A stretch of 64,000 bases of DNA from Nephrocerus scutellatus (Eukaryota; Arthropoda; Insecta; Diptera; Pipunculidae). The notes below the pieces were generated by a model. That model was given only the letters and a program-made list of their open reading frames with translations. It did not search any database and was not told the DNA's origin. Shown piece by piece: positions 43,021 to 53,720 of the stretch (within the stretch, counting starts at the first letter, position 1; each line of letters opens with the position of its first letter). The stretch is taken from positions 107,557,890-107,621,889 of the forward strand of contig OX352761.1 in assembly GCA_947095585.1 (NCBI GenBank). Direction: 5' to 3'. The translations under genes were made by a program, and so were the position numbers.

Positions 43021-43388
43021 ATTTCGCTCTACAACCTGTCCTGACTTTCCGCAAAAAGTCTCTCCACCAGTCCCGATTTTGAGCCGATGTCGATGTCATC
43101 GAGTTTTGCATTCCTAAACTATGGACGTCCTGGTCTACGCCATCCTTCCAATGTAGACTTGGGTGGCCTCGCTGTCGTGTTCCATTCCATCATTATATTT
43201 GGCTCTACAACCGGGACCTGGACCTTTGCCAAGAATGTCATCTGGGTATTTACTCTCTTTTTGACTCTAAGTTTCTTATGGAAAAAAAAGTTTCCGAATG
43301 ACCAGTCAAACTCATGTTTGCGGAATGCGTCCCCTGGCCTGTCGGAATCTGCACTCTCTGCACTGATCACGATTTCGAGGCAATAGAC
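43021..43388 (-). mobile_element. Probable LINE 3' fragment
   Basis: Minus-strand ARPPKSTLEGWRRPGRP (about 43180-43120) resembles the C-terminal tail of some RTE-like elements. TATATTTCGCTCTACAACC and TATATTTGGCTCTACAACC repeat at 43019 and 43192 in direct orientation, perhaps two 3' ends. Weak evidence. Confidence 0.35.
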
Positions 43389-43647
43389 GCGTTCGAGATG
43401 TGGAGGGATCCGTATACTCCGTGTTTTCAGTAACTCGAACACGATTACTTGCTGACGAATCGGAGAATTATCTCCAATTTTCTGAGACAAAATTATTTTG
43501 GATTCGCTCTCTCACTTCACATTGTCAGTTGACTTTTAAAAGTTTTTGTTGCTGAGCTGACAGATAGCAGAGAATGTTGCTCGACTGAATGCAATCCTCT
43601 TCACTGAGGAGAAAGAAAACATCTGAGCCCTCGGCTATTTCAAACGC
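43389..43647. mobile_element. MITE family 2, copy A
   Basis: Bounded by GCGTTCGAGATGTGGAGGG and, at the other end, GAGCCCTCGGCTATTTCAAA then CGC. The inside matches the reverse complement of 47957-48156 (for example CACTTTTAAAAGTTTTTGTT-like and TGAATGCAATCCTCTTCACT). It encodes nothing. Confidence 0.65.
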
Positions 43648-43689
43648 GCCTAATGTCATCCAGTTTGGCATAGTCCATTTAAACTTCGC

Positions 43690-44310
43690 TGGTCAGATCT
43701 TGTGATAAATTTGTAACCCACTTCCCAAAGCCCGATTTTATTGAAATTTTACACACATGTATATTTTTGGTGACAATACCTTCTATTAACTTGAGAGTGA
43801 TCGGGCCGCGGGGTCGGGGGGCTCCCATACAATTTTTTCCCATATAGCGGCATCAGATTATGTCATATTATGATGGTATGCTTGCTTTACGATTAGGGTT
43901 GTGTTGTTGTTGGGTTGCAGTGCAGTTGCAACACTTTGCGTGTCCATGGCTAGCTGGCTGGTCAGATCTTGTCATAAATGTTTAACCCACTTCCTAAAGA
44001 CACACATGTGTTCCCGATGACAATACTTTCTATTACAATTTTGGGCCCATCGGGCATCAGGGTCAGTGGGCTCCCATACAAATATTTTACAAAATTTAGC
44101 CGATTTTCTTCAAATTTTATTCGCATGTGTTTCTCCGATGGACAACACTTTTTATAAAAATTTGGAAGTGATCGGGCCTCGGAGTCGCCCCGACCCATAG
44201 GGTGGGTGCCCCACGCACCCATACAAATTTTATGAAAAAAAAAGTGCCCGATTCTTTAAAATTTTATACGCATGTGTATATCTCCGATGAACAACACTTC
44301 TTATTAAAAA
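43690..44310 (+). repeat. Dispersed repeat, three partly tandem copies
   Basis: Segments near 43710-43850, 43975-44090 and 44100-44310 share ACACACATGTRT, GACAACACTTTCTATTA and GATCGGGC...GGGCTCCCATACAA. A reverse copy sits at 15540-15735. GCACCCATACAA and variants repeat. Class unknown, no protein. Confidence 0.6.
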
Positions 44311-44960
44311 TTTTAAGAAGAAGAGTTGAGACCCGGTTGGATATTCGTACTCAGTTCGTCAGAGAAAACACTCAACAAAGCAGTCACAGAGTCATTCCAG
44401 AATCGTCTAGTAACCAGAAAGGAATTTTGAAGCCGCCAGCGTTCGATAGTGAGACAGCATTTGAAACTTTTAAAGTCAAGTTTCGAGCTGCGGTACATCA
44501 TAATGGATGGGGCGCTGAAGAACAACTAAATTATCTAATCCTAGCGTTGAGGGGCAAGGCGGCTGATGTATTGCAAATAATTCCATATGCCGAGATGAGT
44601 TCCTGAAGAATCTTGAAGGAGTTGGACTTGCGTTATGGACAGTCTCACACACAGGAGCTAAATACAGCTCTACGTGTAGAAACAACAGCGAGAAGAAGGG
44701 CTTCAAGAATTATAACGGGAAATAACTAAGCTAGCACCACAAGCCTATTGTGGGGTTCCGGCTTGTATTTTGGACAGACTGGCAGTGGATGCGTTTATCA
44801 ATGCTATTCGACGACGACGAATTAAAGTTTCATTTGAGGACAAAAGCGAGAGGAAAAACGATGAAACAAGTATTGGCATCGGCAGTGAAGTACGAAGTAG
44901 TTAAAGCCAGTGTGTCTTCGGATTTTGTTGGTTGCTTGATATGTGGTACGTAGGGTTTTT
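44310..44960 (+). mobile_element. LTR-retrotransposon gag fragment (gypsy-type, tentative)
   Basis: The frame reads KPPAFDSETAFETFKVKFR (about 44430-44485) and AAVHHNGWGAEEQLNYLILA then LRGKAADVLQIIP, a pattern typical of Gypsy-group gag-like proteins. A later piece around 44740-44930 has the YGVPACILDRLAVDAFINAI type of sequence with a frameshift. LTRs, protease and RT were not found, so this is an isolated scrap. Confidence 0.6.
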
Positions 44961-44989
44961 TTGTCCTTACCTCATGTACTGCCCGCTAA

Positions 44990-46560
44990 GGATTTAAGGA
45001 CTTATTTACTATTATTTCTGGACTTGACTCGTTTATTGATGTTTTTTGAATGAGTCCAAAATGTCAACAGATTGTCGAATGTGATTCCCAAGATCTTTGG
45101 ATGTTTGATTGTAGGGATTGTCCTATCGTGTATGAAGATGTCGAGCTGTAGATTGACTTCTTTGGTCCAAGTGGTAAAGAGTGTAGCGCACGATTTTTCT
45201 AGAGACAGGATTAGATTTCGACTGGTGAAGAAGTCTTCTAGTACATCGGGAAAGGCTTTGATGCTTCTGCAGATAATGGGCATATCCTTGCTTAAGGCAA
45301 GAATGATGCAGTCGTCGGCGTACGATATCAATTTGACTCCAGGAGTTGGTGCGGGGACTTTTGCCATGTATTGATTGAAGAGGGTCGTGGTGTGAGGACC
45401 CCACCTTGGGGTACATCTTGTTTAACTTTTCTGGCGATTTGTTGTTCTGGATTTCGACGTAAGATTTTCCACCATTATAGTAGATGGCAAGCCATCGGTT
45501 CGTGGTGTTTGAGATCTGTGACTCTAGGATGTATTGTAGTACGATGTACGATCAACGGTGTCGAATGCCTTAGATAGGTCCAGTGCAACAAGGAAAGTGC
45601 GGTCACAGAAACGCTGTTTGTTAAGGACTTGCGAGATGAGTGTTGAGATCTCCGAAAGGGCTGTGGTTGTGCTGCGCTGCTTGCGGCTAACTGGAGTTTG
45701 GAATGAAGCTGAGGAAGTATTTTATCTTTTCGATTATTTTCGCTGTTGGGAAGAGGAGAGAAATTGGACGATACGAGGATCCTTGGTCTGCCTGTTTACC
45801 GGGCTTAAGTAGGAGAATAATTCTATCCACCTTCCAAAGTCCAATGTTTGAAGTGAAAGGTTGAAAATTTGTGTGAGGTAAGTGATACCTGTTAAGCATA
45901 GATTTTGGAGCATAATCGTTGCGATTCCATCCGGAACAATGGTTTTGGAGGGTTTTGCACTGCGTATGGCTAATTAGACTTCGGAGGGAAGTAGAATACG
46001 CGTGGTGTTATCGTGGCCAAGGCTATGCAATTTCCTGAGAGTAGCACGCTTGCTAATGTTACAGTGCGTTGGGTGTTCTATAAACTGGCGACAGAATATT
46101 GAGGAACACTTCCCGGGGCAGTCAGTGCTGTTGAAGGAGATGACTGTTAGGTCTCTACGTCTGGTGATGTTGGAGAGCTCTTTGATGGTGGACGAAAGCC
46201 CCCGTCACAAGAATGAAGGTAATCCATTAGCTTGCCTGTGTAGGTTGACTAGGCGATCAATCTCGTGATTTACTAGGTCAATTCTAGTATTCACGGGTGT
46301 TAATGCTGCGAATGTGGTCACGTTCGTTGGCGAGCTGGACTGCTTCGGCTGGGAAGTTAAGCTTTAGTATAGGGATTCTGCCGGCTGGAATGAAACGGGC
46401 CGCTGCTCTGACGACGATCCGGTGGAAGATCCTTTTACCTGAGATTGCATTGGTGCGGGGTGGTAACTGTCCAAATTTTCTGTCGACAAACCTGGTGTAA
46501 CTTGGCCAGTCGACGGGTATGGTTTGGTTTACTCAGCCAGATGGCGAAAAGAGCAACAGA
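44990..46560 (-). mobile_element. Jockey-superfamily LINE fragment (same family as 22080-25560)
   Basis: Minus-strand reading shows ISGKRIFHRI and ARFIPAGRIPILKLNFPAEA (about 46420-46345), VDRIILLLKPGKQADQGSSY and RPISLLFPTAKIIEKI (about 45830-45740), SYADDCIILA with YADD at 45311-45322, and ATLFTTWTKEVNLQLDI and HPKILGITFDNLLTF (about 45190-45060). It stops at about 44990 next to the gag fragment. Multiple frameshifts. Confidence 0.8.
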
Positions 46561-47956
46561 AAAATATCTGTTTGCTTTTGACATTTCATTAAGAACATTG
46601 TTTACCAAAAATTCATTTAAAAGTTAATACAATAATTTAATATTTTAATATTGAATTAAAGGTTCGGTTTGGCGTACCGTTCACCACGAAAACCCTGTCA
46701 CTTTGACAGCTTACCCGTGGGTATGGTTAATGCAATTGGCAAGAGACATAAATTATAACTACTTGAATAGAATAACGCAATGCCACAATAAGCTAATAAC
46801 TGCACCAAACCAACCACAACTATCCACCATCAGCGTATTATAACAGACGGTGTGGTTTGTTTTACTAAAATACAAAATTAGTTTTGTAAAAACCAATAAT
46901 CGACTAATCAGAAGACACCAAGTTATTCAAAAATAGACAACAAAGTAGAAGTGAGAGGAACTTGTCCAACTTTATCGCTAGGCATTAATAAATCAACATT
47001 GTCTTCTGAAACAAATAGATAATAATTCAAAATACTAACACCATCCAACGGCATGCTTTACTTAACACAACCAATCAAAATGCAAATACCTCGATGAGTA
47101 ATACAATTATTGCCGCCGAACGACTTAACCACAAGAAACACAAAGAAAGGAAAAAAAGTCTAATCAAACGTTTTAAAATACATATTTTTGTATCTTCATC
47201 TCAATTTGTTGACAGGTGCACTGCAATGCAGGCACAGCAGAGCACAGCTTTGCAGTATCAACAAAATTCTTTGTTTACATTACAGACTGACTGGGAAGGA
47301 ACGAAGAATGAAAGAGCAACTATGGAATAGTGATGATGGTGGTTGTGGTGGTGTTGGAGGTAGCTACCAGCTAGCTAGCTAGCGCTGACTCGATGTTAAT
47401 TAAGGCGAAATTAATGAAAGAGAAGAAGATTCGCAAGTCGGGAGGGCGGTGTGTGCCAAGTGTTTGTGCCTTTTGTGTGTAATAAATAGACGTAACGTTG
47501 GGATTTGGGAGAGTTCTTCACCAGCACCGTGCAGTTTCGGTTTTCCCGCCTTTTTTTTTTTTTTGATTGATTTGTTTGTTCATCAGTTTTCCTACATTTG
47601 CTTTTAACTTGTCTTTCTGATGTTCTTTTTTTGTTTACATTCATATTATGGCCAAGATCTATGCGTTACTTATGGCAAACAAATAGAAATGTGTGTTGGC
47701 AGCAGTTGTTAGTTAGTTAGGTTAAATTATTTAGCTTTATAGTCAGATAAACACAATCAATTAGATTAGTAGTTACATTAATTCGATGATATATACATAC
47801 ATATGTGGCAATTCAATTGCTAAATGGACACACGCTTTGACACTAGCTAGGACAGTAGAAATAAATGCTGCCAGTGCCTGACAGTAGAAACAGGAACTAC
47901 GCTGGTTTTTCTGATGATGAATTCGAATTGAAGAAAAATCTGGGAAAGAGCCCTCA
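46561..47956. other. Unclassified AT-rich stretch
   Basis: At 46680-46770 it carries the opposite-orientation partner of the repeat at 36190-36280 (shared ACCACGAAAAC and CGTGGGTATGGTT). Otherwise no gene, RNA or transposon protein is visible. Confidence 0.4.
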
Positions 47957-48156
47957 GCGTTCGAGATAACTGAGGGCTCAGAGATTTTCTCTTTCTGCTC
48001 AGTGAAGAGGATTGCATTCAGTCGAACAACATTCGACGCTCCGCAATAGCTGACAGCTCAGCAACAAAAACTTTTAAAAGTGAACTGTCAGCAAGCAATC
48101 GTGTTCGAGTTCCTGAGGACAGGGAATATACGGAGCCCTCCGCATCTCGAATGCGC
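47957..48156. mobile_element. MITE family 2, copy B (inverted relative to A)
   Basis: A 200-bp element starting GCGTTCGAGATAACTGAGGG and ending ATCTCGAATGCGC, an inverted terminal pair. Internal AGTGAAGAGGATTGCATTCA matches copy A in reverse. Confidence 0.7.
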
Positions 48157-48164
48157 ATATTGAG

Positions 48165-48560
48165 TTTTTGGCTGTCAAGTTCGTTTTTCCCAAAAAATCA
48201 ATCTACGGAAGATCGGATATGGCCTCAAACAGATCTGTATATTTCGGGAGATTTACCCAAAACCTTCTCTATAGAAAGCCCAACTCAATGCATGCTAATG
48301 CTGTAAACCAATCCAAAACGCGTCTGTATTTTGGAATGTGAATACAGTGTACAAAAAATAAGTAGTCGCAAAGAGCGAGAAACGTAAGATGTGGTAGTGG
48401 GAAACAGACAAATTTTATATGGATTTTGCTCTTTAGTTGATTACTAATACAAATACGTTTTGGATAGTATTTGTGTACGATCGAAACAGTTGGGCTTTCT
48501 ATAGAGAAGGTTTTGGATTTACCCCTCTTTTAACTAACACCAATTGTCATTCGATTGGTA
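48165..48560. repeat. Dispersed repeat with perfect 29-bp inverted arms
   Basis: The arm at 48257-48285 (starting CCAAAACCTTCTC) is the exact reverse complement of 48488-48516, separated by 202 bp. The segment 48170-48257 is also a reverse-oriented relative of 53605-53690 (GTAAATCTCCCAAAATGTAC type). It does not encode protein. Confidence 0.8.
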
Positions 48561-48789
48561 TTTACTGACAGCACTGTGACTTTTCTTTAGAAATACATCT
48601 TACACACACATGCAAAAAACCAATGTAAACAAAAGTTTCTCGCTTTTCGTGTGCGATCTGCTGAGAGCAATTGACAGCTCCGAAAAATATTTCTAAAAAT
48701 GAAAAAAAAAGACATGAGTTTTACGTAATATAAACAAATTTTTTTCCTCAGTAATTCCGTAATTTTACCGCCAACATTTTTGTATTGTA

Positions 48790-50440
48790 GCATAGCACAG
48801 AGTCAGCATTGCAATACGGGCAACTGACAAGAGGAGACGGAGTGGTAGCAATGTTCTTAGACTATAAAAGAGCTTTTGAAACAATAAACAGAAATTGGCT
48901 GTTAAAGAAACTTAAAGACGTGTATAGTGTCACTGGATGGAAGATTATCTAAATGGGAGATACCAGAGAGTTATATAAATACTAGTACGTCTAATGAGGA
49001 AAAAGTGAAACACGGTATTCCACAAGGAAGTAAATTAAGACCGCTACTATTTACACTGTATATAAATGACATAGCAAAGGTAGTCAGAGAGTGTAAAATA
49101 CACGTTTTATTTTTCACCTGGATACTAGTACGTCTAAGCAGGAAAAAGTGAAAGATGTTGTTCCACAATTAAGTAAATTAAGACCGCTACTATTTACACT
49201 GTATATAAATGACATAGCAAAGGTAGTCAGAGAGTGTAAAATACACGTTTTATTTTTCACCTGGATACTAGTACGTCTAATGAGGAAAAAGTGAAACATG
49301 GTATTCCACAAGGAAGTAAATTAAGACCGCTACTATTTACACTGTATATAAATGACATAGCAAAGGTAGTCAGAGAGTGTAAAATACACGTTTTATTTTT
49401 CACCTGGATACTAGTACGTCTAAGCAGGAAAAAGTGAAAGATGTTGTTCCACAATTAAGTAAATTAGGACGGCTACTATTTACACTGTTTATAAATGACC
49501 CACCAAATATAGTCAGATAGTGTAAAATACACATTTTTTATTTTTCACCTTAATACTAGTACGTCTAAGGAGGAAAAAGTGAAACATGGTGCTCCACAAG
49601 GAAGTAAATTAGGACCGCTACTATTTACACTGTATATAAATGACCCACCAAATGTAGTCAGAGAGTGTAAAATACACATTTTTTATTTTTCACCTGAATA
49701 CTAGTACGTCTAAGGAGGGAAAAGTGAAACATGGTGTTCCACAATGAAGTAAATAAGGACCACTACACTGTTTATAAATCACCCACCAAATGTAGTCAGA
49801 TAGTGTAATATACACATGTTTTATTTTTCACCTGAATACTAGTACGTCTAAGGAGCAAAAAGTGAAACATGGTGTTCCACAAGGAAGTAAATTAGGACCG
49901 TTACTATTTACACTGTAGTGTATATAAATGACCTAACTACCAAATGAAGTCAGAGAGTGTAAAATACACGTTTTATTTTTCACCTGGATACTAGTATGTC
50001 ATGGTGTTCCATTGTTATATCTCAGTAGAAAAGATATCCAATATGTTATATTACTACAATAAATAAAGAATAAGTTTTGATTTGTGAATGTGTGCAGCAA
50101 TAAACTGGGAGTTAATGTTCAGAAAACCAAAAGTATGGTACTGGGAAAACTTAGATTTAAGTATGCAGCAACAACGAGACCACCTTTGTGCTGATGGATA
50201 CAGAATTGGAATGGGTTAAGAAATACAAATACACCAGGAAACTGTAAATAGCAGTAAGGGATTAAAATCAGTATTTCAAAATGGATTTGTATTATATAAC
50301 AAAGTACAAGAGGAAATAAAACAACTGGGGCCAATCAGAACATTTAGGGGAGAAGTGTGTTTTTGGCTGAATATGAATAGGTATGAAATTGTAAGAGACT
50401 AATTCTTGTGCTATGAAAAATGAATAAAGTGATATAAGTA
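48790..50440 (+). mobile_element. LINE RT remnant carrying a tandem array
   Basis: The 5' part reads TESALQYGQLTRGDGVVAM and FLDYKRAFETINRNWLLKKL (about 48801-48915), an RT block 3-4 sequence. The 3' part reads GVNVQKTKSMVLGKLRF (about 50108-50158), the block after the palm. Between them, where PQGSKLGPLLF and the ADD motif should be, lies the array at 48981-49990. Stops are frequent. Confidence 0.7.
48981..49990 (+). repeat. Tandem array of a 143-bp RT-derived unit
   Basis: The marker ACTAGTACGTCTAA (last copy ACTAGTATGTCATGG) falls at 48981, 49124, 49267, 49410, 49555, 49700, 49838 and 49990, spacing 143, 143, 143, 145, 145, 138 and 152 bp. The first four units alternate TAATGAGG and TAAGCAGG, so units 1-2 and 3-4 form a repeated pair. 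Each unit includes PQGSKLRPLLFTLYINDI-type RT sequence in one frame. The unit is not a multiple of three, so this is a DNA repeat, not a protein repeat. Confidence 0.92.
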
Positions 50441-50609
50441 CAAGTTACTCAAAAGTTTATAAGTTTATTGAGAATGTAAACATATGTATTAATTGGTGTT
50501 AAAAACTATAAACGGCTGACTGTTAATGTTAAAAATTTAATATGTAGGTATATTTTTATTATCCGTAGGCTATTTGTAAATAAATAAATAAATAATTATT
50601 TCCTTCTTT

Positions 50610-52200
50610 ATTTTATCTGCCAAAAGATCTGTCCGCGGAGGAACCCCTCAAGGTGGAGTCCTGTGCCCCCTTCTATGGAACTTAGAGGTGAGTGAGCTGC
50701 TGGTATGCCTAAGCGGTGAGGGCTGCATAGTAATCGCGTATGCGGATGACGGTGCAATTCCCGTCTGAGGAAAACATCCGAATACCTAAAAGGAACTCCT
50801 GCAAAATGCTCAACAACCTAACTTTGTGGGTAGATCGCTGTGGTTTAGGAGTAAATACTGACAAAACTGAGCTTGTCCTATTCACCAGGAAATATATAGT
50901 TCTACTTATTAACCCTCCTTTTATAAAAGGTATAAGCTTAACATTCTTTGATAGAGCCAAGTAGTTGGGCCTTATTTTGGACAGATTATGGTGGACTATT
51001 TTAAATAAGATAGAAATCATTGACAAATTAAGCAAAGTCCAAAGATCAGCTAGTCTATATATGAGCGGAGCACTTCGTACAACCCCCTGCGCTGCACTGG
51101 ACAATCTGTTAGACCTTACACCACTCGACATTTTCAGCAGGCAAGTAGATGCTAGATTTTTTTTTATCGGTACACGCTCAAGGGGTTGAAACCATTATGA
51201 TGCTGGGGAGAGCGCGGGCACTAAGGTATTAAGGAAAGAAAGCTCTGCTATTCGCCTTTATGCTATCTTCCTGTGGACTAGAAATGAAATCGGTCACTCC
51301 TCTATCTTGAATTTCGTCAGCATTCCAGATAACATAGACTACACCACTCCGCTACTTCATTTTAACAGAAACTTCCAAGTCACCTTCCCCTCCAGATCAT
51401 TGTTTGTGTTTTCCATGCTAAAATTATTGCGATCAGTGAAGCCTTATCTTGGCTTATCCGTATATTCTCGGATAGCCGCCAAGCTGCACTGAAATCCCTG
51501 GAATCAGTCTCTACAAAATCAATTCTAGCCCTTAACTGGCGATCATCTCTCATGGAGATGTCGGAGCAGTTCAATTTCCACCTGTTTTGGGTCCCGCGGC
51601 ACAGAGACATTCCGGGTAACTGTATGTCTGACGAACTCGCCAAACAAGGAACTACACTACCCATCATACCTGAATATGGTTCTTTAGGCATACCAATCGC
51701 TACAACTAACTGAAGGTCGTCAAACGGTACAACTTGCATAGCGACAAAACCATTCTGACCCAAGCTGGATCCGAAACGCTTCAAGTGTTTGACCTCTCAA
51801 AAAAGATCACACATCGGTGCTATTGTGTGTGTCATCACTGGACACTTTCTCATAGGCAAGTATGCAGTAAAACTTGAAGTCTTCTCGTATGACTTCTGCA
51901 GAAGCTACATAGATGAGGAGGAGGAGAGATCATTATCCATTTCTCTGTACTTGTCCAGCCCTCTTCCATAAACGTAAACTCCATATGGGAGCTTTCTTTT
52001 ACAACGACACTAGTGATCTTATCAAAATTGACATGAGCAGTCTTCTACGCTTCATACGAAGCTCTAGTTGGTTCAACGAGTAGATGGAACATTTTTCCTG
52101 ATCCATATGGTATCGCAACAGCCAATTCTGGTCTAAGAGTGTGGGTTTCACTAACAGCCACCCTTGCTAACAGCTAACCTCGTTTAATCAGTTATGGGCA
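50610..52200 (+). mobile_element. LINE with RNase H-type tail, decayed
   Basis: Begins with CRGTRQGGVLS-like sequence (about 50625) and VIAYADDG, YADD at 50739-50750, then LTLWVDRCGLGVNTDKTELV (about 50818-50877), GALRTTPCAALDNLLDLTPL (about 51067-51126) and a distal part with YAVKLEVFSYDFCRSYIDEE (51861-51920), a zinc-knuckle-like Cys region. Its start continues the RT block at which the 36560-37250 fragment ends, so the two may be from one family. Stops and shifts occur. Confidence 0.75.
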
Positions 52201-52499
52201 TGGGCATGTCAGTACAACACTTTGATACATCTTTTATAAGAAAAAAGGCATAATTTTTACCAAGGAAAATTGAATTGAAAAATATGTAAGAGATGACAGC
52301 AAGATCTGTTCATGTGTTTTTTTACAAAAGAAAATGCTCAACCAAAACATGTTAGAATAAAAGTTTTCACAAATTCAAACAAGCAGGTACGCTCCGCTCT
52401 CTCAAGTTTACAAATTCAAGACATTGGTTAATCACCTCATTATTTCCAAATAATGCAATGAAATAATAAAAGGAATGTTATTATTTAATATCCAGTTAC

Positions 52500-53720
52500 C
52501 GACTTTTTTTTTGCATTTTGGGAATTATAAATTATCCTTTTAAATTGTCGTTTTTTTTTCATTAAAAATCTGGCTCAGATTTAAAAAAAAAACCCACAAA
52601 TCTACGGTAGATCGGAATTCCCCTCTTACTTTGGAAGATTTACCCCTACACAAACAACTGATGTGTCATTTTGTTTCCACGCGGAGACATATGTCATTCG
52701 ACTTATTTTCACTTCCGTATTTATCCTTTTTTTCTTAAAAAAATAAATATATTTTATTAGTATATACTTTAAGGAAACAGTTTTGTGAAATTTGTATAAT
52801 TACCAGAGAAAAGTTATATTTTTCACCTGAATGGTCCATAAAAGTCGACATGGTTTATGTTTAAAGATTAACCAGGACCAGGCCCCAGTTGTGGACCCAA
52901 ATATGATGATGATGATGAAAAACAAACTCCAGTGCACTAAAATGACTGACAAGCGATAAAGTTTACGAGCGGAACACGATTACAGCTGTCAAAAAATGTT
53001 CTGTATAATTTTTCAGAGTAAAAAGATAATATAAAATAATTTTTGAAGTGTAAAAAAAAAACAGAAATAAATCTTTCTCGTAGAATGAAAAAAAAAAACA
53101 AAGATCTTAATTTTGACAGTTAAATTATCTCTCCGATTACTCCGACATAAAAAACAGCCATAGGCTGAAAAATTCGAGTTTCGAGATATCTGATAATTGT
53201 TTTTTCTGATCAGTTCTGTCAGATCAAAAAAATTATCCTGTTTTTTTATGGTAATTTTTTTTCCTAAAAATTCTGTCCCAGATCACGTTCGAGCGTAGAT
53301 TTTTTCAAAAGGGAAATCAAACACGAAAAGCGAAAATGTTTTGTTTACATTTTTTTGTTGTTAGAGGGGTAAATCTCTCCGACATAAAAAACAGCCATAG
53401 GCTGAAAAATTCGAGTTTCGAGATATCTGATAATTGTTTTTTCTGATCAGTTCTGTCAGATCAAAAAAATTATCAGTTGTTTTTTTATGTTAATTTTTTT
53501 TTCTAAAAATTCTGCCCCAGATCGCGTTCGAGCGTAGATTTTTTCAAAAGGGAAATCAAACACGAAAGCGAAAATCTTTTGTTTACATTTTTTTGTTGTT
53601 AGAGGGGTAAATCTCCCAAAATGTACAGATCAGTTTTCGCTCTTTGGTAGAGTCGTTTTGAGGGGTAACGAACAAGTTGACAGCCAAAAAACAACTCTAG
53701 GGCCGAGTTTTACGAAGAAA
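52500..53720. repeat. Dispersed repeat with 237-bp tandem duplication
   Basis: Two blocks, at about 53141-53377 and 53378-53614, both contain CGACATAAAAAACAGCCATA, GATCAGTTCTGTCAGATC and GTTAGAGGGGTAAATCTC. An earlier related piece at 52590-52660 shares the (A)CCCACAAATCTACGG / GATTTACCCC motif. They are relatives of 48165-48560. Confidence 0.8.

Noticed and set aside
44202..44309. Upstream extension of the gag-like frame
   Set aside because: The first part of that frame lies in the dispersed repeat; gag-like residues only begin after about 44400.
48971..49454. Three near-identical 65-codon minus-strand frames
   Set aside because: They are antisense readings of the 143-bp tandem array, repeating with its period; the real coding ancestry is the plus-strand RT.
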